In this document: one piece after another, positions 36,301-49,296 of the stretch
Layout of the letters: every line of letters starts with the position of its first letter
How positions within the stretch are numbered: position 1 is the stretch's first letter
DNA from: Cunninghamia lanceolata
Lineage: Eukaryota > Streptophyta > Pinopsida > Cupressales > Cupressaceae
DNA length: 64,000 nt
Direction of reading: 5' to 3'
Assembly: GCA_027924645.1 (NCBI GenBank)
Contig: BSBN01000047.1
Location: 9,920,001-9,984,000 of the forward strand
Notes under the pieces: model-generated
Told to the model about the DNA's origin: nothing
The model's database searches: none
Seen by the model: only the letters and a program-made list of their open reading frames with translations
Made by a program: the position numbers and the translations under genes

Positions 36301-39300
36301 ATTGACTGGGCTGGCCTTATAAGCCACTGCCTAGATGAACAGTTGGAAAACTTTGATGAGACGAAGTCTTTCTTCATGACTTCATACCTTGTGTATATCT
36401 TGGCGAGAAATGTAGTCTACAAAGGACTAACAGCTAAGGGGCAAGTAGGTACAAAGCCGGGACAGATCCTTTCCTATCAGTGTTATCCTCAACTTCACCT
36501 AAAAAACATCAATCACTACAAAAGATTCAATGATGCCTTTGCTATGTTTATAGTGAGGAGGTTAAGAGGTGAGTTGCATCAGAGACTAACAGGTGCTGCT
36601 AGGAACTTCATCAAATAGTATGGAAGGTACTACATCCAGTATGATAAGTTCACCTACATTAGGATTCAAGGATTCACCTCATTTCCATATAGACTGCCTA
36701 GATATCCTTCAAACAGGATGGTATTGCTAGAGGTTTCTAGACAGTTGATTGAGTTTCATAAAATGTAGAAAGCAAGGAAGAAAGCAGGAGTTCAGTTTCC
36801 CCTTCAGTTAGGAAGGTACTATTCTTGTCCATCATTACAGGCAGCTGAACATTCAGAAGTTGAGCTTCAGGCTTATCATTTGCATCCACATGATTCGAGG
36901 AGAGAAAACTTTGATCCACATGGAGCTATCAAGCAGTCTTACTCTTCTTACAAACATAAAGAACAATTAGAAGATCATTGGGCTGATGCTATAGATGATG
37001 ACAACATCCGGATGCAAAAGTGTTCAAGGCTAAAATGGGACTTGATAAGGGCAACAAAGGTACTTAGAATTCCTGATCAGCTATAAGGTGATAGAGCTCT
37101 TCTTGGAGATGAGTATGACAAGATTCACAATTTGCCTTATGAAGTCAACTGGTCAGACAGAGAAAAGGTCGATGATGAAGGATTGATAAGACCTGTTATT
37201 GCTATCACTGAGGAGCAAATAAACATACAAGTACAAGCCTTGCTGGATGAAGGTAAGAAACTCACTTATATCAAGATGGGAGAAGTGGATCAGCAAGAAC
37301 AACATAAGGCACTTAGTAAGGATTCACGAAGCAGAGGAAGTGAGAAAGATTCAGGACAAGGAAAGAAAAGGAAACAGGTTGAGATCGTTCAAGGGGAATC
37401 CAGTAGAAAAAAGAAAAGGATTAGCATTGAGACTGCTTCGTCTAAATAGTTGGGTGGTATTCCACCAAATCCAGACTTGGTGATTCCTGTTGAGAATGTA
37501 GTTCCAGAAGTTCCAATGGAAGAAGTACCTTCTAGCCCACATGACACTGAAATCATTGATGAAGCTAACACTGAGGAGAAGGATGATGCTGAAGAGGAGT
37601 CATTGCCTGTACAAGGAAGACAATTACAGCAGCAACAAGATCTTTCATCCCTTCCAGAATGGTTACAAGAAAGAATTAAAGAGAATTATGAACTTGAAAG
37701 TTGTCCTCCTCTTCCAGTTGATGAGTTACTCTTGGATATGTCAAAGGAGAAACCGAAGAAGAAAGCAAACATCCTCTCGAAGATCACTAAGGATGAAACA
37801 GGAGTAAGAAAAGTGCATGTAGCAGTTCCTCGGCTTGAGAAGAACATAGAGGATGTCACACCTGATGATTATGACATCAATACAATCAATCTGGGTCCTT
37901 TGACTGGAATGCAAGTTGAAGAAGAGCTTCAGGATTCGATTGATAATGCTCGAGCCATCATAAGACAAGAAACAGAAGGCAGAATCAAGGCTGAGCAAAG
38001 ATGTCGTACCTTGGAGCAGTACATTCAACATTTAGTACATCCTATTCATTCGCAGGAAAGGGTTGCTGCCCCTCCATCTCTCCTTCCTCCTGAAACAGTT
38101 GGACACCTGGAAGAGTTGAAGTCTTCATCTCACAGATTGAAGGATTGGATGAAAAGATCAAAGGAGACTACATTCAGGTATTTGGGAGATATTATGCAAG
38201 TAAATGATAAGATTATTAGCCTAAAGGACAGGGTACTTGCATTAATGACAGCCTGTGTTGAATTCAAAGACTTCAAGGATCAACATCTACCACACCTAAA
38301 GAGCTTAATGGAAACATCACTGGATGATCTGTTACATGCTGAAGTTATTGAAGAAGGTAGAACATACAATTTTTCCTCATGGTATTTCAGTCTTCGCATC
38401 AAAGGACAATTGCTGGATAAGATTGAACTAGATATGTCAAGAATTAGAAGTGTGATTCAAAGGATTCAGGATGGAATACATGCTTCTTTGATGGAAATTT
38501 GCAATCCTTTTGGGGAGATGACCTTTGAGAATCTGAAAGAGCAAGTTCAAGTTTTCTATTTTTAGGAAAATGATATTACAGATGAGAGACTTGATAGTAT
38601 ATTCTCACTTGCTGTCCACCTTGGTGACAACAAAGCAAGAATAAATGATTGGGAAAGGACACTTGGCCTTTATTCAGTTGATGTGCTTGAAGCAGAAGGA
38701 ACCATTCAAAATTCGCCAAGTGTACCCATAGAAGAAGTCAAGCGAATAGTGTCCAAGTTCATTGAATGCCAAACTTCTAGTGAAGGATATTCACATGAGG
38801 ATTCTTCATGAAATAATGATATATCATTCTCATCTTCTTGTGAGGCGTGCTTTTGTTCCTTTCTTTATGGCCGCCGTCATTTAATAAAGATAGCATCTTT
38901 TATTTAATATCGACAGTCTCCTGTATTTAATAAAGTTGACCTCTTTCATTTAATAAAGAGAAGTTTGTTATAACTACTTGTGATGTGGCTTGATCTGGTC
39001 CGCTGAACTCGCCGATCAATCTTGACCCTTCGTTCTTTTGAGGTCTATAAAAGAGCTCTTGTTGCTCTCATTTGTACGATTGGAAATTCTGAAATTGTTG
39101 CAAGAGCTCTCTGAGATAATAAAAGATTCATTGTCTTGGTGATTCTATTTGTGTTTTTGAGTGTTGCATGGTTTCAAATTTCAAGCGAATATAAATTAGA
39201 TTAAGTTTTTCTTTAAGTTTATGTTAGTTGATGAAAGGTTTCTTTATTGCTTCTTGGTGAAATCTCTAAGTTCATACCATTTGCAGTTTGCGGCTCGTAG

Positions 39301-39858
39301 ATTGCAGTGCATGGTTAGCCTGAACAATTGAACATCAATTTGATCTTTATGCTTGTTGGGTCATCCATGAGCATAACTGATTTAAACATCTTGTATACCC
39401 CAGAAGATTGCACCTATGTTGCGTAGTTGTTTGTTTTGGCGAAGCAAGATTTGGTTGGATTTCACCTAGGTAGTAAATTTCCTTGCATCTAGGATTAGTT
39501 TAGCATTCCTAAGCCTTATATCTTTTGCCTTTTGTTTATCTATTCAGTTAGAATTAGGATCAAGAACATCCACTGTTAAATCATACGCCATTAATTGCAG
39601 TACTTAGATACTCCAGTGTCTACCTCCGTAATCCTTGAAGCAATAAGTCAACTTGAACAATTGCGTAAGTCCCTTTGCAGGTTAACAGCAAAATCATACT
39701 TAGTCATTGAGCATTTTCCTTTCAAAATCATCTACAGGAACCTTGGAGTCATCTCGTTTGATCACCTGGTTCAGCATTCGAGAGACTTTGCTCAAGAGGG
39801 AGTCAGATACTTAGTATCTCACTCTAATTGTTGTGTTGTCGAAAAACAATCATCAACG
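33361..39858 (+). repeat. 3' LTR, 6498 bp
   Basis: Same order of parts as the 5' LTR: GCGCC array 33562-35311, TATA-like box near 35406, gene copy 35668-38811, three AATAAA signals, genomic TATA box near 39046. The length difference is a 5-base and a 1-base indel near 35280 and 35037. The last base is G where the 5' LTR has A. Confidence 0.95.
35668..38811 (+). pseudogene. 3' LTR copy of the accessory gene, six nonsense codons
   Basis: Exactly the same length as the 5' copy (3144 bases) with no indel. Stops lie at 35749, 36616, 36766, 37084, 37447 and 38563. Five are TAG where the 5' copy has CAG; the one at 37084 is TAA from GAA. Position 21801 of the 5' copy (TAG) is CAG here (near 37630), so the two LTRs together show that the ancestral frame was open over all 1047 codons. 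If full-length RNA is read from the 5' TATA box, this copy is the one that would be carried in it. Confidence 0.9.
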
Positions 39859-39863
39859 GGTCC

Positions 39864-39998
39864 CCTTAGTCCCAATTAACATGGGTTTCAAGGGATTTTT
39901 CTCCGAGATTCATTTTAAACATGCATGATTAATCCTAAGAGACCTAGGAGCTAAACCTAGGAGGTAAAATTCCTAGGGGGATATTTTACGACATAGCA
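39864..39998 (-). repeat. Family-B LTR on the minus strand, first 135 bases
   Basis: Reads TGCTATGTCGTAAAATATCC on the minus strand, matching the family-B start TGTTATGTCAGAAAATGTCC. It continues at 17537 across the inserted 22.3 kb element. Confidence 0.8.
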
Positions 39999-40258
39999 TT
40001 TAGCCCCCACTTTAATGTATGTATGATCTTATGATCCATACATGCATTAAAGTATGGTCAAAAAAACATCAAATACGCTAGGCACTTGAAGCTAAGGTAT
40101 ACACAAAGATTGAGGAACTATTTCTAGTCCCCAATCTCAGGTAAGCACTAGACAACACATCATAGACACATAAAACATAGATAATACAGTAACATGCACA
40201 CAAAACATGATGAAGACAAGAGATCAATCAAACAAAACATGATGAATACATTTATATA
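39999..40258 (-). other. Polypurine tract and 3' interior of a minus-strand family-B element
   Basis: The minus strand has AAAGTGGGGGCTAAA (40013-39999) directly before the LTR start, matching the tract before the plus-strand 3' LTR at 56948-56962. Beyond it TACTTTAATGCATGTAT is also shared (40036-40057 against 56908-56925). The remainder of that element is displaced by the insertion at 40259. Confidence 0.7.
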
Positions 40259-41446
40259 TGTTATGTCAAAAAATGTCCCCTTGGGGGCTTTTCCCTCTTA
40301 AGGTTTAGCTCTCGGGTCCTTAGAATGCATTTAGAGCATCTTGCATGATAATTCTGACTCCTGATGAGAAAACCCTGAAGTCTTATGGAAAATAGGACCT
40401 ATGGGGTGCTATTTTGATTATCCCTAAATAAAAATAGGAGGATGGACTTGGGTGCTAGCGCCCCAGTCTTGCCCTATATTGGGTCTTCCCTAAATTTAAA
40501 TATCAGTTTTATGACTGTTATTTAGGTCCTATGCTGACAAATCTCAAGTTTGAATTATGAAATTCTTAGCAGGAATGTTTGTAGTTGCATAAATAATCAT
40601 GTTTAGGTTTTCATTTGTAAACTAGAAGATGTTTAGAAGATTATTGCAAACTTTAGGCATATTTGTGATTTCAAGATATTCATTGTTGTAGAGTAGAGCA
40701 TTGTTATTGTGTTTGTGTTTGCAAATTTGACTTCGTCTTCTCATGTGATTGAATAGCCTTCATTTATGTGATATCTACACTTCAAGGTGATATCTATTGT
40801 GTTTTTTATCATTTAGATTTTGCCTTTATCCCATAGGGATACGCACTCTCATCTGACAACGATGTCTGAAAGACTTGAATGTCTCTCCGGCGCTTGACTG
40901 AGGCAAGCCTCTAAACACCACAAACCCCTCCCACACTCCTTTCTGATTACAGGTTATAGGTATTGAGTTTCATGGAGTGGATTTGTAGAAAGGAGGTTGC
41001 AGACAGAAAGGGTTTAGGATCTAAAAGAAAGAGGACAATGTTTAACATTTCAGGACAAGGGCGCCAGTGCCAGTGTCCACTTTTTCCAGAGGAAAAATGA
41101 AAGATAAAGTGCAAATCAATGTTGGAAGGAGATCTAGGTTCCATGCAGAAAATAATACCTTGGATAGGGGTGCTAGTGCTAGTGTCCTCGACTGTTCTAT
41201 ATTCTAGATTTCAAAAAATAGTGAGTTAACAATCTCTGTCCTTCACCTTAGCCTGAAAGGGTTTGTTAGAATTCATTAATTTGCTTATTATTTTTCTTAA
41301 TTAAGGTTTTAAGAGTAATTGAACATTAAATTGAGATATTGTTTGATACATCTGAGCTTCCACATCATTCCAAGAGGTAGCCCAACCTGATAGGTGAATG
41401 TTCTCGCTTAATGGAGATTCAACTCGGTTAATATGCCCTTGAATGT
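40259..41446 (+). repeat. Family-B 5' LTR (3' end approximate)
   Basis: Starts TGTTATGTCAAAAAATGTCC. It aligns with 56963-57750 and with the split minus-strand copy to about 41446. A primer-like site (TGGTGAGAAGGGAGG, 41448-41462) follows. No clear terminal CA is visible. Confidence 0.75.
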
Positions 41447-41447
41447 T

Positions 41448-41462
41448 TGGTGAGAAGGGAGG
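41448..41462 (+). other. Possible primer binding site of the family-B element
   Basis: TGGTGAGAAGGGAGG resembles the site TGGCGCTAGAAGGAGGG of the 22.3 kb element after a two-base gap. The equivalent place in the minus-strand copy reads TGTAGTGAAAGGAGG. Confidence 0.4.
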
Positions 41463-41979
41463 ATTTGCCTTTGAAACTTAAACCAAAACATTTCCCCCTT
41501 TTTAACCCTGAACATTTTGGTGAACCCATACTTTTGGATTTTTTGCACCTTTCTAAGTGTTGTGTGATAGATTTTCATTCATTCATTTTTATTGCATTTG
41601 AAAAATTACAAAAAGAATTGAAAATTTTGAATTTTTTTTTAAAAATTAGCATCTTAGGCTTGCATTTTAGCATAATTTGAATTAATTGGCATTTAATTTC
41701 ATTAAATTTCTGTTATTTTCATTATATCTAATTTAAATTATATAAATTCATCATTTAGTATTCATTTGCATTGCATTTTCATGCTTAAATTGTCAAAAAT
41801 TGCTTAAAATTGTGCATTTTTCATAAAAACTTAGTTTTGCATTAGCTAGCGTTTGTAGTCAAAATCTTGTTTCAAATTTTAATACCCTTTTCAAACACTC
41901 ATTAGGACTGATTTCTAATTGTATTGTTGTACCATAGTGGTTTTTCTTGCAAAATTTCATGTCTAGGGTTTGAAAACCT

Positions 41980-42335
41980 TGCATTTTCACTAGATTTGAC
42001 CTTATTGTCTCTCTAGAATTGCATTACAAGTGTGTTGTGATGTATTTTTCTGTATCATTTGAATAATATTAGGGTTATTATCTCCTTATCCTCCTAAAAT
42101 TCCTTACAATACCCTTTCTATTAGGTGTTTACATTGAAAATTGGTGAAATTTTGCATTTTTAGGTGTGTTTTCACTAGGTTTTGACTTGTCATCACTCTA
42201 GACTTGCATCAAAAGTGTGTTGTGAAGGATATTGTTGCATCATTGGGCTGTTATTAGGCATATTTTTTCTTTCCCTATTTAAAATCCTTCCAACACCTCT
42301 TCTTTCATTCATTTGCATTGAAAATTTGAGAAAAA
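41980..42335 (+). repeat. Imperfect tandem duplication of about 180 bp in the gag leader
   Basis: Two successive units share TTTTCACTAG(G)TTTGAC, CTCTAGAYTTGCAT, AAGTGTGTTGTGA, ATTAGG and TTACATTGAAAATT-like blocks. The stretch 41450-42180 is AT-rich untranslated leader with no coding sequence. Confidence 0.6.
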
Positions 42336-42479
42336 AAGTTGAAAAATCAAGTATTTTGGATCTTAAACATATCCTTCTCCTAGGGTTTGCTCTATTAGTT
42401 TGTGCATTAAGTGTTTCATGGTTTTGTATGAGTATTGTAACCCACTTCCCTAATATAAATATCCCTTTAAGAAGAATTA

Positions 42480-43416
42480 GAAGACTCATGGGATCTAGTG
42501 CTCCTAAAGAATACGATATTCCTACCTCTGAAAATCCATTGAACACCTTCTTTACAAAAGGAGACACAAATTTTGCAAGAAATTATACCTCATAAAACCA
42601 CTATGGAAGATCAAATATTTCATGATGTAGAGGACACTATTGAGGTGGTCACACATGTACCTAATGATCAAATAAACAAACTTGATAAATAACTATTTGA
42701 TTTTCAAGTATTTATTGAAAATGAAAGGATAGCGAAAGAAGCTATACCTGTGATTCACAACATAAGAGAATTGATAAAAGAAGGACAAGATGGTATTAAT
42801 GTTATTTGAGGTTTAACACATATTATACAAACTAATGTTATGCTAGACAAAAAAGTGCAAAAGTTATTAATAACATGTCATCACTGACTCATAGGCAAAT
42901 ATCGGCACCTATACTGACTACAGGAATATCTACATTTACATCAACAATTTTAACTACTAATGCAAATGCTTGTAGTAATTCTACCACTGGTATTAGAGTA
43001 TTTAATGGTACCAATTTACAAAATTACAAAGATGTGGGATTTAAGTATCAGAACTTGGTATCTAAGGTGACCTCTTCCATGAATAATTACTCTCAACCAC
43101 CTTTCCATCCCACTTATTCTCAACCACCTCTTACATATAGCCACTCACAAGCACCTTCCAATTATCACTATGTTCAACCACCACTCACTTATTCATAGCC
43201 TTTTCTTATCACTACTCATCCTCAATACCACCACACTTTGGTTCTAATTCATCACAACAAACTGCATCTCCTAATGATGCCATCCTAAACCAAATCTTGT
43301 AAGGCATGACTTATTTACAACAAAAGGTGACAAATTTGACAAATTCTTCACAACCTATCATGCTCGTAATCCCCTATCTTATGCAATCTTGAGAACTCCT
43401 ATGCCTGAGAGGTTTG
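42480..43416 (+). pseudogene. Family-B gag, N-terminal part
   Basis: Fragments in two frames read MEDQIFHDVEDTIEVV and LFDFQVFIENERIAKEAI, then a Pro/Tyr/Ser-rich segment with repeats of YSQPPLTYS (43088-43197), then PLSYAILRTPMPERF at the copia insertion site. The gag capsid domain resumes after the copia at 49746. Several stops and at least two frameshifts. Identification rests on continuity with the clear gag part downstream. Confidence 0.65.
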
Positions 43417-43866
43417 TGTTAGAATTTGAAAAGATTATTAACCTAGAAAACTAGTGCAAAGAATAGATATCTAAACTATGAATGCAAATGATACGAAATC
43501 AAAATAGCAACATAGAGTTAGTCTCCAAGAGAGTAATGCAAATGCTAGAAGCAAAATAGCATTAAGAGGATGCAAAAGAAAAATATGCAAAATACAGGCC
43601 AGGTAGCATGCTTATGTAGACTAGGAAGAGGGAGGAGGTAGCAACACTGACCAATGAGGAGCAACCATCTATCAGACTAAAGATAGCAAAGTATCTTCCC
43701 AAGATAGCTAATGGATGCTCACATGTAGGAAGGTGACACCTCGCAACCACTCACCTAATAAGACATGCTTTATTAACCTAAGCGAAATTAATAGAAGTGT
43801 AGGAAAAACCTAGGAATATAGGGAAAAATAAATAACCCAACTAGGAAATAAAAACCTACACTAACA
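43417..43866 (-). repeat. copia 3' LTR, 450 bp
   Basis: TGTTAGAATTTG to CACTAACA on the plus strand, next to a C-run that is the minus-strand polypurine tract. Confidence 0.95.
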
Positions 43867-43969
43867 CCCCCCCATAAGCGAAGCTTAGGTGGATGTAGAA
43901 ATGGGTCTCGACAAATCAAGCCTGATGAGGTACCCATGTACATAAAATTCCCCCCCAAAATAGAGAGAG

Positions 43970-46900
43970 TTAGGACTCTGAGTGAGAGGAAGAAGCCCCC
44001 CCAGAAGATGAAGCATCTTGCACCCCCAGTAAAGCTCGCAAATGAAGGAACTTACTCTCAGTGAAGGGTTTGGTGAAGATATCAGCAACCTGCTCAGAAG
44101 TCAGACAGTAGTGAAGGTTGATGACATGGCCATGGATGAGCTCTCGGATGTAGTGCATGTGGACCTCTATGTGTTTAGTCCATTGATGTTGAACTAGACT
44201 CCATGAGATCTGAATGGCACTCTAGTTGTGACAAAATATGACTGATGACCGTCTGATCTGGATACCAAACTCAGTGAGAAGATTTTGAATCCAAATGGCC
44301 TCAGTGGCGGCATTCATAGTCCCCCGATACTCGGCCTCAGTAGAAGATAGAGAAATAGTAGACTGCTTCTTGCTCGACCAACAAATAGGACCTAAACCAA
44401 GTGAGAAGCTGTAACCTGAAGTAGACTTGCGATCCTGAGAATTGCCTGCCCAATCTAAATCTATGTAGCCCACCAAGTCAAGCTCAATGCCCACTGCATA
44501 ATGAATCCCAAAATTGTGAGTACCTTGAATGTAGTGAAGGATCCTCTTGGCTGCTTTCCAGTGCAGCTCATGAGGCTCCTACATGAATCAAGAGACCATG
44601 CCTACAGCATATGAAATGTCGAGTCTCGTATGAGTCAGATAAATGAGACTCCCAACAAGCTATCAGTACAAAGTACCATCAACAAGTGGAGAAGAACACT
44701 AAGCCTCAAGTTTGACTCCAGAAAGAAAGGGAGTTAGAGCAGGCTTACAATCAATCGTATGAAACCTCGAGAGCAAATCTAGAGCATACTTGGACTGTCT
44801 GATGGTGATGTCAGAAGAAGACTGAAAGATCTCAATCCTGAGAAATTAATGCAACAAGCCCAAGTCAGTCATCAAAAACCTGTCATGAAGGGCAGTTTTG
44901 ACAGCCCCAATGGTGGATGAAGAACTCCCTATGATCAACAAGTCATCAACATACAGAATAAGAAATAGGAGTGAATCATCCTATTGTAGAATGTAGACAT
45001 TGGGATTAGAATGGCACTGAGTGAACCCAACTAATAGAAGGAATGAGTCCATCTTGGCATACCAAGCCCGAGGAGCCTGTTTAAGGCCATAAAGAGACTT
45101 CTGAAGATGGCAAACAAGTGAAGAATCCCAAATGAACCCTTGTGGCTACTCCATGTAGATCTCCTCCTAAAGGTCACCATGAAGAAAAGCACTCTTCACA
45201 TCCATCTGATGTACTTCCCAACGATTAGCTACAGCAATGGCAAGAACAAGTCGAATGGAATCCATTCAGGCAACTAGCGTAAAAGTCTTAGAGTAGTCAA
45301 TCCTAGGAACCTGGGAGAATCCTTTGGTGACCAAGCGAGCCTTATGCTTATCAACTGACTCATCTACTACAAATTTTGTCCAATAAATCCACTTACATTG
45401 AACAAGTTTTCTTCCCTTAGGAAGAGGGACAAGATCCCAAGTGTGGTTCCTCATCAAGGAACTATACTCCTCCTGCATAGCTGTATCCCACTCAGGAATA
45501 CTAGAAGCCTCATGAAAGACTGTGGATCTGAGGTAGTAGCAATGAAGACATGTGGAGCATCCTAAAACTATGAACGAGTCCGCCTGGTGTCTGATGGATC
45601 CCCAACCCAATCACCTGCAGACTGCAAGGTCTGTCTAGCCCAAAGTGGACTGGAAGATGGAGAATCTAGAGGAGAATCATCAACCTCTGAATGATGACTA
45701 GGAGAGGAAGGAGGTGAGTCCTCTGAATCATTCTCTGCATCGAAAGTCGAGGTAGAAGATTGCTCAGGTGAATCTGACTCATCAAAAGAGCTATCATGTA
45801 TCCCAAGTGACTCCAATGTCAAAGTAGGAGTTGGAGAAGTGATAGAAAGTGAGCTCGAAGAGCCCTCCTCAAACTAAACACTCCTCTCAATGAACAACTC
45901 ATGTGTAGTAGGGTGGAGCAACCGATAACCCTTCACACCATCAGGATAACCTACAAATATGCAAGGTCTACTCTGTGGATCCAAAGCCTTGCATTTCTCT
46001 GTAGGAATGTGGGCCCATGCAAGAGAACCAAAAACTTGAAAGTGCTTAACTGATGATTTCTGACCGCTCCAAGCTTCAAAAGGAGTGACTCCGTTCAAGG
46101 CTCGGTGAGGAACACGGTTCTGGATATAACAAGCACTGTTAATGGCCTCTGCCCAATACTATGGTGTAAGAGATCTGAAGTGAATCATACAGTTTGCCAT
46201 TTCCTTCAAGGACCTATTCTTCCATTCTACAACACCATTCTGGTGAGGATTGTATGGAACTGAATGCTACAAATCAATCCCCTCTAAAGTGCAAAACCTC
46301 TCAAACTGATGGTTGACATACTCACCACCATTGTCAGTGCGCAAAACTTTGTTGGCTTTCCTGGATTACTTCTCTACAAACGACTTGAAGTCCTAAAAGT
46401 GATCAAATACCTCAGACTTCTATTTGAGAAAGTACACCCAAGTATATCGAGAAAAGTCATCAATGAATGTGAGGACATATCGAGCCCTACTAAAAGAAGG
46501 ATGTTGAAATGGACTAGGCAAATCACTGTGAACTAACTCTAGTATCTGTGAAGTTCTCCATACTTTACCTTTGTCAAACTTTTCCTTAGGATGCTTACCA
46601 AGAATGCAACCTTGGCAAACACCACCTGAAAACTGAACTGAAGGCAACCCTATGACCATGCTCTGTTGGTTGAGCTGCTGCAAGCAGTAGAAGTTACGAT
46701 GGCCAAACCGCTCATGCCATAATCTACTCACATCATTAGAATGAGTGATCAAAACAGTCAAAGGAGGATTAGGGACAAAGTGAGAAAACAAATAGAGTCG
46801 TGACTGATGATCTGCTCTCCCAATTGCAACTGTAGAACCACTATGTAACTCACGAATCTCCACTGAATTGGGAGTGAACTCAACCCGCTTGCCTGAACCT

Positions 46901-48116
46901 GTGTGAGTGATCTAGTATACCGATAGGAGATTAGTTGATAATGAAGGCACACAAAGAACATCATGGAATGTGCCATCCCCCACATCAACAGACCCTCTCT
47001 CACACACCTCAACAGAAGTGTCATCACCCATCAAAATAAAAGGCATAGTACACGGCTCCAAAGATGTAAGTTCTTCCTTAGATGAAGCTATGTGGTGTGA
47101 AGCACCCAAATCAAGAACCCAAGTGGATGGTGAAGAAGCAACGACAATAAGGGCCTTGCCCTTTCCTTTCCCCTTGATGTTTTCTTTTGCCTTATTAGAC
47201 CCATCACTAGAACTCTGTTTGATAGACTCAGGAACACTAATATTATTCTTCTCAAGAATGTGTGTCAAGTGATCAATTTGTTTCTTCAGACATTTATGTT
47301 CATCATGATCGGGTCTTTTACAATAGGCACATTGGACCCTCTCTTTCTTAGGCTTGTTGCCCTTGGAAGATTGGGTCTCATTAGTTGCTTTTGAAGCAAC
47401 TAGTATCTGATCCTTCTTCTCCTTGCTATTCTTCTGTTTCTTATCCTTACTATTATTGCTACTACTTTGTCATTTTTGTTCTTTGTGCCTTGGTTGGCAA
47501 CCAAGGCATGTGACTTAGAGGACTTAAGAGTGCCCATCTGGATTAGCTTGTCCTGTTCCTAAGTGAGATTGACAACAAAATCATCTAAAGATGGCATGGT
47601 GAATTGAGTACCAAGTGCACCCTTAGTAGCATAGAAAGTAGAAACAAACACAGAATATTCTAAACTTAGCTTAGAGAGAATACTAAGAATCAGTTGTTCA
47701 TCTTTCTTTTCAATTCCACATTGTTTTAACTGTAGCCTTAATGATTTCAATTTTGTAAAGAAATCCTGAATTGTGTTGAAATTGCTTGGACTTAAACTAA
47801 TTAGTTCTTTTTCCAACATATGACCCCTCATTGAATCTTGTGTGCCAAATAGTTTTTCTAGCTTTGTCCAAATTTCATTTGGTGTATTCAAAGAGTCAAT
47901 GTGAAAGAGCAAATCAGGTAAAACAAACAAACATAATGTTCCATATGCTTCATCACATTTGTTAAACCAGTTAAGCTTATCTTCATCTTTAGCAGGTTCA
48001 ATTTCAAGTCCCATAGTTATCCTATTTAATCCATCTTTCCTTAAGTTAATTGTCATGCGTGATTTCCACTCAAAGTAATTGTATGGATTTAGGATGGGCA
48101 GATTTGTTTGATCCAT
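43970..48116 (-). pseudogene. copia gag-pol, all domains present, many stops
   Basis: Gag starts at ATG 48116 (MDQTNLPILNPYNYFEWK) and runs open to about 47560. A zinc knuckle C-AY-C-KRPD-H-DEHK-C lies near 47332-47287. The protease core reads DLGAS, not DSGAS (near 47110), a Ser to Leu change. GAG-pre-integrase (LWHERFGHRNFYCLQQL) and the integrase core (FIDDFSRYTWVYF) lie at 46863-46420, the integrase end at 46098-45874. Reverse transcriptase covers about 45610-44880 with LYVDD near 44955. RNase H covers 44494-43970 with DLDWAGN and STEAEYRG. Frameshifts and stops interrupt nearly every domain. Domain order is the normal copia order gag-PR-INT-RT-RNH. Confidence 0.95.
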
Positions 48117-49283
48117 GATGAAGAAATGTAGAGAAGAAATACCAAAAAGAAGAGAACCCAACCAAGACAACCCCCCCTTTTCACTCAATCAAAGAAGCCC
48201 CACCAAGAAAATATGATTTGGCACTTTATATTAGTCCGTTTACAACTACCACTAGCAAGAAATACTAAGTGGTCTTGGTTTCAATGCATTACAAAACCAT
48301 CATGAAGAGCATATGTTAAAAATACAACTTTGGCACAATATCCAGAGAAAAAAATAGCACCACTGCGATCTAATCGAAAAATCATGCACTTTCAAAACAA
48401 GAATCATCTTGATACGAGGTCGCATGTGAAAGTTATGATCCTCCGAAGTTCCCAAAATGAGAACTATGCAATGTCACAACTGAGAATCTACAATTTCTAA
48501 AAAATCTCTGCATCAAATCAAAAAACAACTGCACTAGTGCATCGAGCACGAAAAAATAGCCAAAATAAAAAAAAATCGTGGGAAATGGAGTCCGTATGAG
48601 AAAGAATGGAGCATTTGAAAACTACCTTCAAAACTACAACTGCCAATGGAGAGGGGTGCTGCTGTAGCTTTCTAAGTTTGATTCTACAAAATATATAGAC
48701 TACATGCAAAAACTGAAAGATACCCACATAATTTTTCTATGCTACAAAAAAAACCCAGAAGGCATTTTTTCTTGCTGATGTACAGAAGTAGTTCTAATGT
48801 AAATAGAACGCTTTTAGCTACAAAAAACAACCCCAGCAACCAAAAAATGACATGCAAAGGTTGAATCAACTACCTAAGACAAACAATGGCATGCTAGAAC
48901 CTGTAATATTGATTGAAAATACAAAATATGCAAGCTGGTTGTCAAATTTGTGCTTGAAACCCCAGTTCTGCAACTGTGTATGACGATCTTTGATTTCAGT
49001 GAAATGAAAGCCAAATATGACTTTCTCTAGCCTCCTGGACACGTTGGAACAAATGGAAATGCTTCCAGTATAACCAGAAATGTTGCAATCACCCAGATTT
49101 CATAAAACATATGTGCAAACCCCAGAGATTAAAAAAGTTTCCGTCAAACTTTTCTGATTCTCAAGATCATCCAAAGATGCGAGAGAAGAGCATACTAGGT
49201 TTTTCAAAAAACTGTAATAAGATTTATTAGCCCCCCTGAATCTCTCAAATAAAGAAACTAAAATATACTCTTACACATAACAA

Positions 49284-49296
49284 GGCTCTGATACCA
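49284..49296 (-). other. copia primer binding site
   Basis: The minus strand reads TGGTATCAGAGCC, a perfect initiator tRNA-Met type site, directly at the LTR end. Confidence 0.95.

Larger units (their letters stand above)
17538..39858 (+). mobile_element. 22.3 kb Ty3/gypsy element with gene-bearing 6.5 kb LTRs
   Basis: Two direct repeats of 6492 and 6498 bases flank a 9.3 kb interior that begins with a primer site and encodes gag-pol. Ends are TGTTG...CAACA; the last base of the 3' LTR is G instead of A. The flanking five bases are GGTCC on both sides (17533-17537 and 39859-39863), so this is a single intact insertion. The LTRs differ at only a few percent of positions by eye, with 6 bases of indel, so insertion is fairly recent. 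Each LTR holds a 1047-codon gene in U3. Gag-pol has only three nonsense codons. Affinity to the Tat lineage is suggested by the CHHC gag knuckle, the extra RNase H-like domain and the GGCGC primer site. Confidence 0.95.

Noticed and set aside
17538..39858. The 6.5 kb direct repeats as a host segmental duplication of a gene
   Set aside because: The repeats have TG...CA ends, a primer site four bases inside, gag-pol between them and a five-base target duplication outside. They are LTRs.
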